From Pycnococcus provasolii (lineage: Eukaryota > Chlorophyta > Pseudoscourfieldiophyceae > Pseudoscourfieldiales > Pycnococcaceae), in contig OW568865.1 of NCBI GenBank assembly GCA_938743325.2, positions 372,001 through 436,000 of the forward strand: a stretch of DNA of 64,000 nt. The letters run 5' to 3'. Position 1 is the first letter of the stretch, and every line of letters begins with the position of its first letter. Shown here one piece after another: positions 47,128 to 56,835 of the stretch. The notes below the pieces were generated by a model. It searched no databases and was not told the origin of the DNA. It saw only the letters and a list, made by a program, of their open reading frames with translations. The translations under genes were made by a program, and so were the position numbers.

Positions 47128-50100
47128 CATGTTGAATGTAGCCATATCCCTCATGTGGCGAGCTCCCGAGCGAAGAGGCTCTCTCATCCACTTCAGAAGC
47201 GCGGTTCCACGGCTACTGGAAACGAGCGGTGTACGATGAAGTCGAACGAGCAAGCTTGCACATCGCATGAGGTGCTCATCGCACGTCACGCGGCGCGTGC
47301 TAGCGGTACCCGCGTGCTCCAGCGGCACGAAAGGAACCTTCTCGCCAGCGGACATCGTGTGCGCAATGCGCTCCAGAAGGTGGTACGCCGCGTGGAATGG
47401 CAGGCTGCAGAACACCGCCTCGAGGTCTGGCGTACGCACGCCGCGCAGTGCGCGCAGCACGTACTCGGTGGGACTCTGTCCAAGCAGCATGGGGTTTGGC
47501 GGAGGCGGATTCTTCTTGCCTCTGCCCTCCTCCATGCGCTTCTCCTCCGCCGTGGCAAGTTCGAGAGCGGCAACGAGATCATCCGCAGCACCCATTGCAT
47601 CGAGTGTTCGACGCGCGGACCTTGCCTCGACGAGCGCCTCTTGATCGTCGCCGTCACCACCACCATCGGCGCCGACTTGCCTCGCCGCTGCATCCATGGA
47701 AGCGAGCCTGTCCTCCGTCCCATTGTCGAGAAGCGCCTCAACGCGTGCCTCGCGCTCCTCCTCCGCAAAAAACGGCTCCTCCGTTCTCTCCCACACTCGA
47801 ATGGATCTGTCCTGCCCCACGGTGCACAAGAAGGCACCGTCATTGCTCACAGCAAGTGACCACACCTCTTCCGGCCCATGTCCAGGAAGCGACAGCAGGT
47901 GCTCACCCGTATCACCGTCCCAGTACTTTACCATGCCATCGCGAGCGCACGTGAAGAGGTGATGCGTCTGCGGAACGAAGGTCACGGCTGTCAGCCCTGC
48001 TTCATGGGCAGGTCGGAACGTGCGTCGACAGTCACCAAAATCGACACCCCATAACCTAAGGCTCTTATCGCCGCTGCCTGACGCGATCAGCGAAAGGTCC
48101 GTGTCACACGACATGCACGTCACCGGAAGTTTGTGACCGTAGAGCGAGTATGCGAGCTGCAGACTTCCGGCACGTACCACCTGAATCGTCGTGTTCAGCA
48201 GCGCCACCGCAAGAAGTGCCCCGACGCGGTATACGGCAAGGCACTCGTCATCCATCTGCAGAGTGCGTACATGTTCCACAGAAAGCTGCAGTGCCTCAGA
48301 AGTGGGCATGTCATTGTCGTCACCCACCTGGTCATGTTCGTCATCGTCATCGTCGTCGTCGCCACCGTCGTCGTCGCCATTCTTCTTGCCACTCTTCTTC
48401 TTTTTCTTCTTGTCCTTTCGGGCTTTGTCTGATTTTTGAACTTTTCGGGCAACCCATTCCCAAATCTTGACCGAGCCGTCTGCACCGCACGTCGTGAAAC
48501 CACCATTGTCAGGATGCGATGCGATGCCGTTTACCCCGCTGGAAGAAGTTCCAGGCTTCGAGGCGACGTGTGCGTCGACATGCTCGTCCACAACCTCGCC
48601 AGAGCTCAAGTCCACGACATAGATGCCACCCTCCTTCGTACCAGCCACCGCATGCCTCGATCCTGGTGCCACAAGCACACACGTGACGGTTTCACTGCCA
48701 AGCGAGGTGGTGCGTTTGCACGTTAGCGGTAGAGACGTGCCGCCAAGATCACCGTTGTAGTCGTCACCGTCGTCGTCATCAAAGCCTCCAGCAAGCGCGT
48801 GGTAGCGTTCCAGGGACCAACACTTGATACCGCCGTGACCGCCCGTCACCACCGTCGATCCGTCGTCGTCGCCAAAGCTCATGCAGCGTGCACCGTGGCG
48901 GTGCCCCATCCGCTCGACGAGCTTCGTGCGTCGTGACGGCGGATCGGCATCTGCCACAAGCTCGTGCATCTCGAATGCGTTGTTCGTCAACGTCACAGTC
49001 ATCTCGAGTCGCGAAGGTTGTGAGTTCACAACCTCGCCCGCGCGCTTCCGCGCACCCGCGACGGGCAATAGAGTCGCACTGGGACGGAGCGCCAGGCTAC
49101 GCGGCTTTGCAGATGTTGCCACATGTGCCACGTGCTCCCACTCGAGATCTGCCGAGTTGGCACCGTCCTCGTCTTCGCCGTCGTCATTGGCATCTTCCCC
49201 CAGATTGCCTTTCTTTTTTTGTTTCTCAATCTTTCGTTTCCGCCGTCGCTTCAGCTGACGTGCCATCTCGTCCTCCGACCTTCGTCTGTACACGAAAATG
49301 CCAGCCTTCGATGCACCCGAGAGCGTGACGAGGAATGTGCCGGTGTCGTCGAAGACGGCGGAATCGACAGCGGCATCCGCGGCACGAGGCTGTGCAATTG
49401 CCATCGCCGCGGGCAACGGAGGTGGCCTTATGGTGCCGACATGCACGATTGCAATTGCCTCATCCTCCCCAACCGCGGCGGCGGCGGTTGCATCCTCGTG
49501 TTCACTCACGGCGAGCGCGAAGACACTCACACCGCCGCCGTTGCCAACTCCTGCGACGATGGCACGGTCGCCCGTCGGCGAAACTGCGAGAGTCGCGAGC
49601 GCGTGCTCCGTCGCGCGCACGCGCAGCACGCACGTTTTCCTGTCGAGCGGATCCCAAGCTCGCAGCGTTCCATCTCTGCTCACCGTCAGCAGGCGCACCG
49701 CACCGCTCGCCGCGACGACGAAAGCTGCACCGGTGACTGGTGCGCTGTGTCCCTTGAGCCTAGCGACAACACTTTCGCCCAGCGTGTCCCACACGGCAGC
49801 GGTGGTGTCGTCACTGGTCGTTGCGAGAAGCGCCTCAACGGCATCGTTGCCTTGCGCCTCGCATCCCGGGACGCGCGGCGCGTCTGCCCCAAACGCCAGC
49901 GCGCGTACGGCTGATCGGTGCGCTGACAGGGTCATTGTCGGCGCGTTTGCTATTACCGTGCCCTGCACCGCGAACGTTCTCACCGAGCCATCCGCGTACC
50001 CCACCGCCACGCACGTCGCGGTTGCGCGCAGGCTGACGACGCGCGGCGCGGCACGCACACCTGCGAGGTCGAGACCTGCGCATGTATAAGGCTGCTGCGG

Positions 50101-50277
50101 CGCGCCCGTGCGCGCCGAGAAGAGCGTCAAGGCGTCGAGGGAGGCGACGGCGAGAATGCCTGATGCTGCCGAGGACGTTGAGGTACTGCCGACGTACGCG
50201 ATGCCCGAGGGCGCGACGGGCGAGCAGACGAGGCCGCACGGGCGCAGAGGCGCGTAGCGCAGGTACGCCTTCACCAT
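47101..50277 (-). CDS. UTP12: SSU processome WD40 protein UTP12 (DIP2/WDR3)
   Basis: 1058 residues from the ATG at 50277. It starts MVKAYLRYAPLRPCGLVCSP, the UTP12-type beginning. About twelve WD40 repeats form two propellers (clear ones: LSAHRSAVRALAFGAD, LKGHSAPVTGAAFVV, LYGHKLPVTCMSCD, LPGHGPEEVWSLAVS). The C-terminal ~115 residues are the Utp12 domain (LRALRGVRTPDLEAVFCSLPF, then LLVRLHRTPLVSSSRGTALL, and MRDMATFNMMAIERLLK). UTP12 is part of UTP-B, which binds U3 snoRNA in the nucleolus during 18S rRNA maturation. Lys- and Asp-rich inserts interrupt the loops. Upstream are two TAGACTA-type motifs (50531, 50598). Confidence 0.9.
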   Translation of the reverse strand: MVKAYLRYAPLRPCGLVCSPVAPSGIAYVGSTSTSSAASGILAVASLDALTLFSARTGAPQQPYTCAGLDLAGVRAAPRVVSLRATATCVAVGYADGSVRTFAVQGTVIANAPTMTLSAHRSAVRALAFGADAPRVPGCEAQGNDAVEALLATTSDDTTAAVWDTLGESVVARLKGHSAPVTGAAFVVAASGAVRLLTVSRDGTLRAWDPLDRKTCVLRVRATEHALATLAVSPTGDRAIVAGVGNGGGVSVFALAVSEHEDATAAAAVGEDEAIAIVHVGTIRPPPLPAAMAIAQPRAADAAVDSAVFDDTGTFLVTLSGASKAGIFVYRRRSEDEMARQLKRRRKRKIEKQKKKGNLGEDANDDGEDEDGANSADLEWEHVAHVATSAKPRSLALRPSATLLPVAGARKRAGEVVNSQPSRLEMTVTLTNNAFEMHELVADADPPSRRTKLVERMGHRHGARCMSFGDDDGSTVVTGGHGGIKCWSLERYHALAGGFDDDDGDDYNGDLGGTSLPLTCKRTTSLGSETVTCVLVAPGSRHAVAGTKEGGIYVVDLSSGEVVDEHVDAHVASKPGTSSSGVNGIASHPDNGGFTTCGADGSVKIWEWVARKVQKSDKARKDKKKKKKSGKKNGDDDGGDDDDDDDEHDQVGDDNDMPTSEALQLSVEHVRTLQMDDECLAVYRVGALLAVALLNTTIQVVRAGSLQLAYSLYGHKLPVTCMSCDTDLSLIASGSGDKSLRLWGVDFGDCRRTFRPAHEAGLTAVTFVPQTHHLFTCARDGMVKYWDGDTGEHLLSLPGHGPEEVWSLAVSNDGAFLCTVGQDRSIRVWERTEEPFFAEEEREARVEALLDNGTEDRLASMDAAARQVGADGGGDGDDQEALVEARSARRTLDAMGAADDLVAALELATAEEKRMEEGRGKKNPPPPNPMLLGQSPTEYVLRALRGVRTPDLEAVFCSLPFHAAYHLLERIAHTMSAGEKVPFVPLEHAGTASTRRVTCDEHLMRCASLLVRLHRTPLVSSSRGTALLKWMREPLRSGARHMRDMATFNMMAIERLLK

Positions 50278-50691
50278 GTGAGGGAAGGGAGGGAGAAAGG
50301 GAAGGAGAGGAATGGCGGCTGGGTTGGAGAGAGAGAGGGCGAAGAACGGGAAGGGGGCGGCGGGGTTTAGGGGTTAGGGGTTGGGAAGATCCCCGTTCGC
50401 CGTTCGGGGGTTGGAGAATAGTCCCTTAGCTATTCGCCATGCATGGTTGTTTTCTTCCGCATGGGAAGGGGTACCGGGTATCAACGAGGGACCTCCGGCG
50501 AATGGCCAATGGCGAATGGCGAATGAAACGCATAGTCTAGATAGGGTACCGGGTAGGGTCATCAACCATGACCAGTAGTGGTCATTTCTTACGTCATCAT
50601 AGACTATGTGTACGTTGGTACGTTGGTATGTATGAGTTTGTTTTCGGAAGATTTGTCGTAACAGAAAGAAAGAAAGCTGTGAATGTGTAGT
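50278..50691. promoter_or_regulatory. Intergenic region upstream of UTP12
   Basis: 414 bp, no gene. GGGGTTTAGGGGTTAGGGGTTGGG lies at about 50363-50385 in telomere-like style (given only as a description of the tract). CATAGTCTAG is at 50531-50540 and CATAGACTATG at 50598-50608. Short repeats of GGCGAATGGC occur near 50500-50525. Confidence 0.4.
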
Positions 50692-52071
50692 CTACGGAAG
50701 ACCGCCCCATGCACCCGCCTTCTTACCCGAACGAGGATTCTCCTTCAACTCAGCCGCCGCCTTCTCTGCCGCCTCCTCCTCAGCCTTCTTCTTCGCAGCC
50801 TGCTCAGCCTCCCAATCGTCCGAGTTGAAAATCTTGCGGAACATCATCGCAACCTTGTACCCGCCGTCAATGGGATCCAGCGGGTCCTTGCGCATGCGGT
50901 GGTTCAGGCAGATGGAAACGATCGCGGCGACGTCATCAGCCTCCACCTCCGTCTTCTCCGGCTGGGAGAAGGCGACATATGCGCGCGCGACGCGGTTCAC
51001 CACCAGGTCGCCGCGCAGGCCGTCGACGCCGAGCTCGGCACACAGCCCCGCAATCTTCACCTTTAGCGGCCGAGGGACGACGACGTTGTTGAGGCGCAAG
51101 CGCGCCTCCGCGATGCGCTTGCGCAGATCCTCCTCCTCGGGCATCACAGCCTCGAGGTACGACTCCGGGTCGTTGTCGAACGCGCGGCGCTCCTTAACGA
51201 GCTGCACGCGCTCTTCGCTGTTCATGATTGTCGTCACTTCCACGGACATGCCAAATCGGTCGAGCAGCTGCGGGCGCATCTCGCCCTCGTCGGGGTTTCC
51301 GGAGCCAACGAGGATGTACTGTGAGGGGTGCGACACGCTGATGCCCTCGCGCTCGACGGTGTTCCACCCGCCGGCGGCAGAGTCGAGGACGACGTCGACG
51401 ATGTTGTCGTCGAGCAGGTTGACCTCGTCGACGTACAGGATGCCGCGGTGCGCCTTGGCGAGCAGGCCAGGCTCGAACGCCTTGATTCCCTGCGCAAGTG
51501 CCTTTTCGATGTCGATGGTTCCGCAGATGCGGTCCTCCGTCGCACCGAGCGGTAGCTCGACGAGTGGTGTGGAGACGGTCGTGGCGTTGGGAAGAGGCTC
51601 TCCTCCGTTCTCACGGAACGCGTCGATGCAGTCAGGTCCCATGAGTTCCGGGTCGCTTGGACTTGAGTTGTACGCATCCCCCTCCACGACGTCAATTTCG
51701 GGCAGCAGCGTCATCAGCCCGCGCACCGCCGTGCTCTTTCCCGTGCCCCTGTCGCCCATGATGAGCACACCTCCGATTTTCGGGTCCACCATGTTGAGGA
51801 TCAGCGCCGTTTTCACCTGGTCCTGCCCCACGACGCGCACGAACGGGAACACGGCGCGCTGCGTTCGCGTCATGGCATCTTGTTTCGCATTTTCGGTTTT
51901 TTCTATCCGCGGCGCGTCGGTCGCGGTCGCCCTGACGTGCCCCGCCTGACGTGCGCCAAACACCCCAGCCCGCGAAGAGCTAGACCGCAAGCCAGACCGC
52001 AGAGACCGCGAGGAAGACCGCGAAGACCGCGAGGAGCCGGCAGACAAAGACATTGATGTTGACGACGACAT
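50692..52071 (-). CDS. CHLI: Magnesium chelatase subunit I
   Basis: 459 residues from the ATG at 52071. A Ser/Arg-rich transit peptide (about 1-65) is followed by an AAA+ domain: FVRVVGQDQVKTALILN, Walker A GDRGTGKST (106-114), the N-terminal insert PLVELPLGATEDRICGTIDI, Walker B GILYVDEVNLLDD (210-222) and SGNPDEGEMRPQLLDRF. CHLI hexamers drive insertion of Mg2+ into protoporphyrin IX with CHLD and CHLH in the plastid stroma, the first committed step to chlorophyll. The gene is nuclear here, as judged by its transit peptide and neighbours. The charged Glu/Ala/Lys tail is longer than usual. Confidence 0.95.
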   Translation of the reverse strand: MSSSTSMSLSAGSSRSSRSSSRSLRSGLRSSSSRAGVFGARQAGHVRATATDAPRIEKTENAKQDAMTRTQRAVFPFVRVVGQDQVKTALILNMVDPKIGGVLIMGDRGTGKSTAVRGLMTLLPEIDVVEGDAYNSSPSDPELMGPDCIDAFRENGGEPLPNATTVSTPLVELPLGATEDRICGTIDIEKALAQGIKAFEPGLLAKAHRGILYVDEVNLLDDNIVDVVLDSAAGGWNTVEREGISVSHPSQYILVGSGNPDEGEMRPQLLDRFGMSVEVTTIMNSEERVQLVKERRAFDNDPESYLEAVMPEEEDLRKRIAEARLRLNNVVVPRPLKVKIAGLCAELGVDGLRGDLVVNRVARAYVAFSQPEKTEVEADDVAAIVSICLNHRMRKDPLDPIDGGYKVAMMFRKIFNSDDWEAEQAAKKKAEEEAAEKAAAELKENPRSGKKAGAWGGLP

Positions 52072-52671
52072 CCACCAAGTACTTGAGAGATAGCGGAAAT
52101 GGGGAGGCGGCGAGAGAGAGAAGAGAGCGAGTGAAAAATCCCCGGTGGGAATCTAACCAAGGTGAATGTGGGGGGAAGAGAAGAACCGAATCCCATCGGG
52201 GATCAGATAGATAAAAATTACAGCAGAAGATCGGGCAAGCAGAAGATCGGGCTGGTTATGAGTAGGGACTCCCCCGACCCCTTGTCGAAGTCCATGCTTT
52301 TCGGTCCTCGGGGGGATCCCCAACTTAGTTTTTAAGACATGCAAGGATCGACCAAGGAGAATTGAGTTCTCGCCTTGTCCCCCTGGCACCTGGGAGAAGG
52401 TTGGTTTGGTTTGGTTTCAGGTGCCAGTTCAGGGGAAAGAAGGAATAAAAGGGGATACCGGTTCAGTCGTTCAGTTAAAAAGGTTTACATCAAGTTGGGG
52501 GTTGGGGGTTGGGGGTTTTGGCCCACAAGCACCTCTACGCACCTCTACCGCTCTACGAGTATAAAGTAACCTTGAGTCACGAAAAGGGTTCCATCGTTAT
52601 TCAACCTCCTCGAGGCTCAACCTTGTCAACGTCCACGGGATCAGGCTGTCAGGGAGGGAGGGAGGGAGGGA

Positions 52672-52730
<59 letters not shown>

Positions 52731-52751
52731 ACCTTAGGTGACGACCTGACT
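52072..52751. promoter_or_regulatory. Intergenic region upstream of CHLI
   Basis: 680 bp, no supported gene. Contains GGGATCCCC (about 52314), repeated GGTTT units near 52400-52415 and the GA microsatellite described separately. The CHLI promoter must lie near 52072-52300. Confidence 0.3.
52651..52727. repeat. (GGGA)n/(GA)n microsatellite
   Basis: About 22 bp of GGGA repeats passing into about 55 bp of GA repeats, 25 bp from the stop of the acyl-CoA dehydrogenase gene. Confidence 0.95.
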
Positions 52752-54173
52752 TTACATCTTCGACTGGCTCTCGTACCGCCGAACGGCGTCACGCACGCCA
52801 AAGTCAAGCAAAATCTCCTCGCTGCCACCGGGAATCGCGTAGGCGCGAACCTCGCGGTACAGGCGCTCCACCTTCTCGCCCTGTCCGCCGCGCACGTACG
52901 ACGCACCGCCGAAGATCTGAGCAGCCTCGCGCGCGCAGTACTCGAACACCTTCGTCGCCTGCACCTTCAGGAGGGCAATGTCGCCGCCCAACTTAGCATT
53001 CTGCTCCGTTTTATTCATCGTGCACATCTGGTACGTCAGCGTCTCAAGCGCCGCATGCGTCGCCTCCACCTGCCGAGCCATCTCCGCGAGCTTCCAGCGA
53101 ATCACCGGATGCTCAATCAGGCGCTTACCAAACGTGCGGCGCTTCATCGCGTACTTGGCGCTCTCCTCCAAGCAAACGCGAGCGAAACGGTTCGCCTGCA
53201 CCACGAATCCCCAGCGCTCGTGGTTGAAGTTGTACATGATGTACTTGAACGCCTCGTCCTGCTTGCCAATGAGGTTGTCGACGGGAACCTTGACGTCCTC
53301 GAATGTCACAAACGCCGTTCCGGACGCCCAAACGCCGCTGCAGAGCATCTGCCTCGTCGACACGCCGGGCATGTTCCTCTCGACGAGCAGGAAGCTGATG
53401 CCCTTGTGCGCAGAGCCCGGCTTTCCCGTGCGAACAGCCACCGTGAAGTAGTCCGCGAACATTCCGTTCGTGATCCACTTCTTCTCGCCGTTCACGACGT
53501 AGTGCGTTCCATCCTCGCTGAGCTGCGCGTCGCACTTGAGGTTCGCGACGTCGCTGCCGTGCGTGGGTTCGGATATGCACAGGCAGATGACCTTGTCTCC
53601 ACGCAGGCACGACGGCGCGATGCGCTCACGTAGCGCCTGCGAGCCGAACAGCAGGACGGGAGGCAGTCCAATCTGCAGTCCCTCTACGAGACCCCAGACA
53701 ACACCTCCCGAACCGCAGCGGCAGATTTCGTCCACCAAGATGAGTTCGTGGAAAGCGTCAAACTCCGCATTGGGTCCGTTGGTTCCCGCCGGGTACGGGT
53801 TGAACGACCTTCCCACGAGTGCGGTGGGCCACGGCGGTCCTACGACACCTGGGAGCAGTCCCGCCTCGAACGCCTTTTTGAAGATGGCACGCGGGAGTGC
53901 CTTCTTTTCGTCCCAGGCGGTGCAGTTGGACGACGTGAGTTCCTTGTCGACGAATGCGCGCACCTTGAGCCGGAAGGCTGCGTGCGACGGTCCGTAGTAC
54001 GGCGACGCGTGTGCCCGGTACCACGCGGGGTCCGCCCACGGCAGCTGCGAGCCGAACAGGCTTGGACGACTAATAGCACCAGTAGCAACAGCAGCAGATT
54101 CAGAGACGGACGGTGAGGAGGACGTACCCATATTCCAACTGGTATGAGATAAATCTCCACCGAGGGAGGACAT
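52752..54173 (-). CDS. Acyl-CoA dehydrogenase, probably peroxisomal
   Basis: 473 residues from the ATG at 54173. Three-domain flavoprotein: the N-terminal helices start with DPAWYRAHASPYYGPSHAAF, the beta domain has CLCISEPTHGSDVANLKC and YVVNGEKKWITNGMFAD, and the C-terminal helices have AKYAMKRRTFGKRLIEHPVI and AQIFGGASYVRGG. The usual catalytic Glu of the MCAD type (YEGT) is replaced by IPGGSEEIL. A Glu in CLEESAKY aligns with the helix-G base of long-chain and isovaleryl enzymes. The C-terminus SKM is a known minor plant peroxisomal targeting signal. It oxidises an acyl-CoA to the enoyl-CoA using FAD; the chain length is unknown. Confidence 0.88.
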   Translation of the reverse strand: MSSLGGDLSHTSWNMGTSSSPSVSESAAVATGAISRPSLFGSQLPWADPAWYRAHASPYYGPSHAAFRLKVRAFVDKELTSSNCTAWDEKKALPRAIFKKAFEAGLLPGVVGPPWPTALVGRSFNPYPAGTNGPNAEFDAFHELILVDEICRCGSGGVVWGLVEGLQIGLPPVLLFGSQALRERIAPSCLRGDKVICLCISEPTHGSDVANLKCDAQLSEDGTHYVVNGEKKWITNGMFADYFTVAVRTGKPGSAHKGISFLLVERNMPGVSTRQMLCSGVWASGTAFVTFEDVKVPVDNLIGKQDEAFKYIMYNFNHERWGFVVQANRFARVCLEESAKYAMKRRTFGKRLIEHPVIRWKLAEMARQVEATHAALETLTYQMCTMNKTEQNAKLGGDIALLKVQATKVFEYCAREAAQIFGGASYVRGGQGEKVERLYREVRAYAIPGGSEEILLDFGVRDAVRRYESQSKM

Positions 54174-54597
54174 GCAAGAATAGGAATGACTGAATGAGCT
54201 CAGGGGGAGGGAGGGGGGAGAACAGGGAACACGTCGGCAGAAGAAGAAGAACGCGGTTTTGTTTTAGAAAAACAACTACCTTTATCGGGTATGGAAAGGG
54301 CCGCCGGAGGAAGGGGGCTTTCCATGAATAATGAGGCGCTTTCGCTTTCGCTTTTTCCCAACAACCCTAGCGAGCTCGCTTTTATCAGTCGAACTTTAAA
54401 GCCGCGAAACCCTAACCCTCGTACCCTAGTTTGGGTTAGGTCAAGGGCATATTAATATGCCCTTGGTTAGGTGTTTGGTTGGGGTTTTATTAAGTTCGGG
54501 TGAGCCCCCTGTGTGGACACCTCCTGTGGAACGTGAAAAAAATACCTTTGTTTTGGCCTTAAAACTTACATTACAGTACCCTAGTTATGCTGTACGC
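54174..54597. promoter_or_regulatory. Intergenic region upstream of the acyl-CoA dehydrogenase
   Basis: 424 bp, no gene. Contains AAACCCTAACCCTCG (about 54407-54421), a telo-box-like element, then GGGTTAGGT on both sides of a perfect palindrome at 54442-54465. Confidence 0.4.
54442..54465. repeat. Perfect 24-bp palindrome
   Basis: The half site CAAGGGCATATT is followed at once by its exact reverse complement. It is flanked by GGTTAGGT-type copies in direct orientation. Confidence 0.95.
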
Positions 54598-56835
54598 TTA
54601 ACCGAGGCTCGACTGCGCACGAACCTGCTTCTCGATCGCCAATCCACGCGCGCCGAGGTCCTTCAATCCGTCGTTCTCGTACTCCTTGAAGTACGGAATC
54701 TCCAGCGTTGTTGTCATCTGCCGAAACTGGGGAACAGGACGGCGGCTCGCGCTGTCAAAGTATAAGCTGGGTCGCGCGTCGTTTGCTTCACTCACGTTCA
54801 ATGCCAAACGACGCGTGCGATCGGCCACCACGTAGCAGTTGTACTTGTCCACGCTCGTGCACCCACTAGTTGTCGTATCGCCGCGCGTCCTCCACGTGTC
54901 GTTGCGCGTACCCATGAGGCGCTTCGTTCTCGCTATGGTTGTCTCCTCCATCGCAAGCTCCGCCTCCGCGAGTGCCAGCGCGCGCATCGACCGCCGTCCA
55001 AGGCGAGGGGCGGTATCCACAGGAGAAGGCGGCTCGCCCATCACGTGCGAAAGTCCGAGCGAGGATGCCGAACGTGGATGCATCGCCTGCTCCACCGCCA
55101 CATGTGCCATCGACTCCGCCGGTCGCATGGTAGGTGGCTGCATGAAAAGCGTGGGAGAACGTGTGGGACTCGCCAAGCCACCTGATTCCGGGGAACCTGG
55201 CGACACGGGCTGCGGCGTCGTCGGCGTGGGCGTGCGCCTGGCCATGCCAAGCGGCGCGAGCCTTCCCTTCCTGTCTCTCTGGGCATTGGGATCGGCCAAC
55301 AACAAGCTCATTCGACGGTTGCTCGACTCCGCCGTCGCGATTGCTCGGCGATGCAGCTGCTTTGCCACCTTGGCGATGTTGTAGTCGAGTAGAAATTGCA
55401 CCTCCGTGCGCATCTGCTCGAGCAGCTGAGGCGACAACTTTGTCGGGTTGAGAATTTCCGTCGTGAGCGCCTTCAGGCACTCGACGCGCGTCATGCAGAC
55501 GCCCTGCCACCCGCTCATCATCTCCGGGCTCGTGGCGGTGATGCGACTGCCGAACATTTGACCCGTGCTGTAGTCTACGATCCGGTGCATGTCGTTCGCC
55601 TTGCCTTGACTTCCAAACAGCGTAGTATCCATCTTAACGAGCCGCATGAGCGCCGACTCCGGCACGCGAAGCTGCACGACTCCCTTGCGTATGATGCGAA
55701 GGGCGACGTCGCCCTGCTTCATGTCGAAGACGTGCTCCGCGGGCATGCGTTCAACGCTCATCAGGCGGCTGAGTGCGACAACGTCGTCGATGTCGACGCT
55801 GCGCAGGGATGGCACCTGCATCTTCAGGAAGCGAAGCGAGTCTCTGCTGAGCTCATCGGCAAGCGCGAAGAAGACTCTTCTGAAGTCATCAGCATCAACG
55901 TACAGCAAATCTGTTGCATCTTTTGCCACCGTGCACGTCGCCACGCGCGGCTGTCGGCGCAGGATGGACAGATCTCCGAAGCTCGAGCCGCTGCGCACGA
56001 AGATATCCGGTATGACTTCGGAGGAGGAGGAGGAGGAGGATGTAGCGGTTGCTGCAGCCGCCGCCGCGCCGAGCTTTGTGGTCCTCTTGTTGTCAACCTT
56101 GGCAGAAATCTGCACCACGCCGTTGAGCACCATGTAGAAGGCGTCTCCTTCCTCGCCTTGGTGGCAGAGCACTTCGCCTTCCTTGCACGACCGATGCTTG
56201 ACGACGCTGACGAGGTCCTCTAAGCTGTCTACAGGAAGTTGCCTTGCAAACTGGAATATCAGGGACATCAGGGCACACAGTTCCTGCGACTCGGCTGTTT
56301 TCAGCGGCCTCGTTTCACTTACTTTGACAATGGCACGCGCCCGTCTGACCTGCAGGTCGCGTCGCATGCCCGCCGCCCTTGCCATATGGTGCTGGATTCC
56401 AATTTCGTTGAGTGAGTCTGCGTTGATGGCGGTGCTAAGCTCTTCTCTGCGTAGTTGACTTTTGGTTTTGCTGAGTGCAGCCTTCCTTCTTTCTTCGTCA
56501 ACCACCTTTCGTCTCTCTTCCTCAATCACCTGCGCCGACTTGCCTTTTCGTTTTGCTGGTGTGTTCGTTCCTCCTCCAGGTGTGTTTGGTGATGCGTCTG
56601 CGACCGGTAGTCCCGTTTTCACGCTAACGTTCGACACCGCGAGTTCTCCGGAGCCGTCGACTAAGTCGTGCCTTTTCGCGGCGTGCAAGACGGACGTCAA
56701 GACGGGCGTTTTGAACGACACCGCCGTATTCGAGTTTGTGCGCGCCAACGGCATTGACGACGACGAGTGACTGCTAAGCCCAGAAGTCACACCTATAGCA
56801 GCGCGCGAGGCGTGATCGAGAAGACTTGTCGTCAT
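54598..56835 (-). CDS. Protein with two cyclic-nucleotide-binding domains
   Basis: 745 residues from the ATG at 56835. A basic N-terminal third (coiled-coil-like: VIEEERRKVVDEERRKAAL) precedes a clear CNBD (about 200-330: CKEGEVLCHQGEEGDAFYMV, then SGSSFGDLSILRRQPRVATC) and a degenerate second one (about 340-490: AEHVFDMKQGDVALRIIRKG, YSTGQMFGSRITATSP). A Ser/Pro-rich region and a C-terminal segment with NCYVVADRTRRLALNV and LEIPYFKEYENDGLKDLG follow. In the first CNBD the phosphate cassette FGDLSILRRQPRVATC has Arg where cAMP contacts are expected; the second lacks it. There is no kinase or channel part. It resembles the regulatory or ciliary CNBD proteins; the role is unknown. Confidence 0.75.
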   Translation of the reverse strand: MTTSLLDHASRAAIGVTSGLSSHSSSSMPLARTNSNTAVSFKTPVLTSVLHAAKRHDLVDGSGELAVSNVSVKTGLPVADASPNTPGGGTNTPAKRKGKSAQVIEEERRKVVDEERRKAALSKTKSQLRREELSTAINADSLNEIGIQHHMARAAGMRRDLQVRRARAIVKVSETRPLKTAESQELCALMSLIFQFARQLPVDSLEDLVSVVKHRSCKEGEVLCHQGEEGDAFYMVLNGVVQISAKVDNKRTTKLGAAAAAATATSSSSSSSEVIPDIFVRSGSSFGDLSILRRQPRVATCTVAKDATDLLYVDADDFRRVFFALADELSRDSLRFLKMQVPSLRSVDIDDVVALSRLMSVERMPAEHVFDMKQGDVALRIIRKGVVQLRVPESALMRLVKMDTTLFGSQGKANDMHRIVDYSTGQMFGSRITATSPEMMSGWQGVCMTRVECLKALTTEILNPTKLSPQLLEQMRTEVQFLLDYNIAKVAKQLHRRAIATAESSNRRMSLLLADPNAQRDRKGRLAPLGMARRTPTPTTPQPVSPGSPESGGLASPTRSPTLFMQPPTMRPAESMAHVAVEQAMHPRSASSLGLSHVMGEPPSPVDTAPRLGRRSMRALALAEAELAMEETTIARTKRLMGTRNDTWRTRGDTTTSGCTSVDKYNCYVVADRTRRLALNVSEANDARPSLYFDSASRRPVPQFRQMTTTLEIPYFKEYENDGLKDLGARGLAIEKQVRAQSSLG

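Noticed and set aside
50683-51949. Plus-strand frames opposite CHLI and the acyl-CoA dehydrogenase (for example 50825-51949, 52509-53633)
   Set aside because: They mirror conserved genes codon for codon and have no own motifs.
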